A stretch of DNA of 35,237 nucleotides from Alphaproteobacteria bacterium (lineage in GTDB: Bacteria > Pseudomonadota > Alphaproteobacteria > Rhodobacterales > Rhodobacteraceae): the NCBI GenBank assembly GCA_030426685.1, contig JAUHYC010000038.1, positions 1 to 35,237 of the forward strand. Direction: 5' to 3'. The position numbers and the translations under genes are program-made. This document shows, one piece after another, positions 34,085 to 35,237 of this stretch; the first letter of the stretch is position 1, and each line of letters starts with the position of its first letter. The notes under the pieces were generated by a model that had not been told where the DNA came from, made no database searches, and saw only the letters and a program-made list of their open reading frames with translations.

Positions 34085-34651
34085 ATGCCTAACCTCCTGG
34101 TCATCACCCATCCCGAGGTCACCATCGACCCGGATATCCCGATTACGGATTGGCGTCTCAGCGCAATGGGCCGTCGTCGTGCCACCCATTTTGCTGCTAC
34201 AGGTGTTTTGACAGATGTGACCCGGATCTGGTCCAGCACCGAACAGAAGGCACGCGACACCGCAGAGATCCTTTCCGTGCCCCGAAATCTGCCCATAGAT
34301 CACAGCCCGGGCCTTGGTGAGAATGACCGCAGCGCAACGGGCTTTCTACCCAGGGAAGAGTTCGAAGCCGCCGCTGACGCATTTTTCGCCCGGCCCGAGG
34401 CCAGCTTTCGCGGTTGGGAAACAGCTGCTGAGGCGCAACGGCGCATTCACGCGACTGTTTCCGCGATTGTGGAGGCGCACGAAGGCAAAGACCTTGCCAT
34501 TGTCACCCACGGAGCGGTCGCAACCCTTCTGTGGTGCGCCTTTTCGAACTGCCTGATTGATCGCAACTACGACCAGCCATCGCAAGGTCATTACTGGCTC
34601 GCAGATCTTTTGACGCTCAGACCTCAGACCGGATGGCTTGCGATGGCCTGA
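34085..34651 (+). CDS. Histidine phosphatase family protein with variant RHG motif
   Basis: A 188-residue phosphoglycerate-mutase-like phosphatase. The catalytic His9 is present, but the usual Arg-His-Gly is Thr-His-Pro (ITHPEV). Arg57 (KARDTAEIL), Glu79 (GLGENDRS) and the second His142 (IVTHGAVATLL) are kept. No signal peptide, so it is cytoplasmic. It starts immediately after the afuC stop, so it is the fourth gene of the transporter operon and probably acts on the imported phosphate ester. Loss of the first Arg could change phosphate binding. Confidence 0.82.
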   Translation: MPNLLVITHPEVTIDPDIPITDWRLSAMGRRRATHFAATGVLTDVTRIWSSTEQKARDTAEILSVPRNLPIDHSPGLGENDRSATGFLPREEFEAAADAFFARPEASFRGWETAAEAQRRIHATVSAIVEAHEGKDLAIVTHGAVATLLWCAFSNCLIDRNYDQPSQGHYWLADLLTLRPQTGWLAMA

Positions 34652-34655
34652 CCGG

Positions 34656-35237
34656 TCAGGTGTTCCAGGTCTCTTCCGCTATCCTGAATAAGGTGTCGAA
34701 CACATCCGGCGTGCCGGCGATCACCCGCCCACCGACGCGGATCATCTCATCGGCGTTCTGCGCTTCGACCACACCACCCGCTTCTGCGATCAGCAGTTGC
34801 CCGGCCAAACAATCCCAGGCGTTCATATGTTCTTCAAGGTAGCCCAGCAGCCGCCCAGCGCCGACATATGCCAGCGACAGCGCCCCGCTCGCATTGCGAT
34901 GGAACATTGCACCGCAGTCGATCAACTTGGCGACCAGCGGCACGACATGGCGCGCCTCGATCCGGTTTGAGTAACCCAGCGAAATCGTCCCGTCGCGCAA
35001 CGGTGTTCCGGTTGCGACCTGCAATCGCGTTCCATTCAGCGTGGCCCCACCGCCCAGTGTTGCCACAAAGGTCTCACTCATATTTGGATCGTGAATCACG
35101 CCAACTTCTGTCTTCCCGTTCGCCACTCCGGCCAAGACAACGGTCCACACCGGGATGCCGTTGACGAAATTCGTTGTTCCGTCAATCGGGTCGATCACCC
35201 AGGTGAAACCGCTATCGCCCTCCGCTGAGCCATGCTC
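34656..35237 (-). CDS. Inositol-monophosphatase-family protein (5' end beyond window)
   Basis: The frame runs to the window edge, so the N-terminus is missing. Visible IMPase features: EHG and WVIDPIDGTTNFVNG (metal-binding Asp residues and the Glu of motif 1), then NAWDCLAGQLLIAEAGG (motif 2). Members include inositol monophosphatase, fructose-1,6-bisphosphatase-like enzymes and 3',5'-bisphosphate nucleotidases; this fragment does not decide. It converges on the histidine phosphatase with four bases between the stops. It may process the sugar phosphate brought in by the neighbouring transporter. Confidence 0.85.
   Translation of the reverse strand, partial: EHGSAEGDSGFTWVIDPIDGTTNFVNGIPVWTVVLAGVANGKTEVGVIHDPNMSETFVATLGGGATLNGTRLQVATGTPLRDGTISLGYSNRIEARHVVPLVAKLIDCGAMFHRNASGALSLAYVGAGRLLGYLEEHMNAWDCLAGQLLIAEAGGVVEAQNADEMIRVGGRVIAGTPDVFDTLFRIAEETWNT

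Noticed and set aside
1..35237. CRISPR arrays, tRNA/rRNA genes, prophage or intact insertion sequences
   Set aside because: No regular direct repeats, cloverleaf-like or rRNA sequence, phage genes or complete transposase were seen when reading both strands; small structured RNAs cannot be excluded without a covariance search.

Overview
The window looks like a chromosomal segment of an alphaproteobacterium, most likely a marine Rhodobacterales (Roseobacter-group) organism. This is an inference from the gene families and order: a soxSRT / soxVWXYZABCDEF arrangement, a C4-pathway 5-aminolevulinate synthase, an arsJ-type arsenate operon with an ArsR-ArsC fusion, and frcBCAK-type fructose uptake. 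I see no tRNA, rRNA, CRISPR array, intact insertion sequence or origin.

Left third (1-15.3 kb): a lithotrophic sulfur-oxidation island. The divergent soxS-soxR-soxT unit (+) faces the long soxV-W-X-Y-Z-A-B-C-D-E-F unit (-). Downstream of soxF on the same strand come a secreted DUF302 protein, hemA (ALA synthase) and a second YeeE/YedE sulfur transporter. A truncated MBL-fold hydrolase (+) converges on that end. SoxXA loads thiosulfate onto SoxYZ, SoxB hydrolyses the sulfone and SoxCD oxidises the sulfane. SoxE and SoxF are the accessory cytochrome and flavoprotein, SoxV/W/S deliver reductant to the periplasm, and SoxT and the second YeeE/YedE protein may move sulfur compounds. SoxR is an ArsR-type repressor with the Cys pair spacing of persulfide sensors. 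A 20-bp palindrome between soxW and soxX is a good operator candidate.

Middle (15.5-21.1 kb): a homocysteine S-methyltransferase-family gene, then an arsenic operon (-) arsRC-gapdh-arsJ-acr3 with overlapping reading frames. It combines arsenate reduction plus arsenite export (ArsC/Acr3) with arsenate esterification plus export (GAPDH/ArsJ).

Right part (21.5-35.2 kb): nutrient scavenging. A Tat-exported CpdB-type nucleotidase is followed by a ROK regulator divergent from an frcBCAK-like sugar ABC operon with its kinase. Then comes a roughly 1 kb low-information stretch with a decayed IS481-type transposase start and one weak ORF. Last is an AfuABC-like ABC operon (binding protein, fused double permease, ATPase) followed by a histidine phosphatase and, convergent at the window edge, an inositol-monophosphatase-family gene. 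Despite its usual 'ferric' label, this last transporter looks more like a sugar-phosphate/organophosphate importer. Together with cpdB and the arsenate operon it suggests a neighbourhood shaped by phosphate-ester scavenging and its arsenate side effect.
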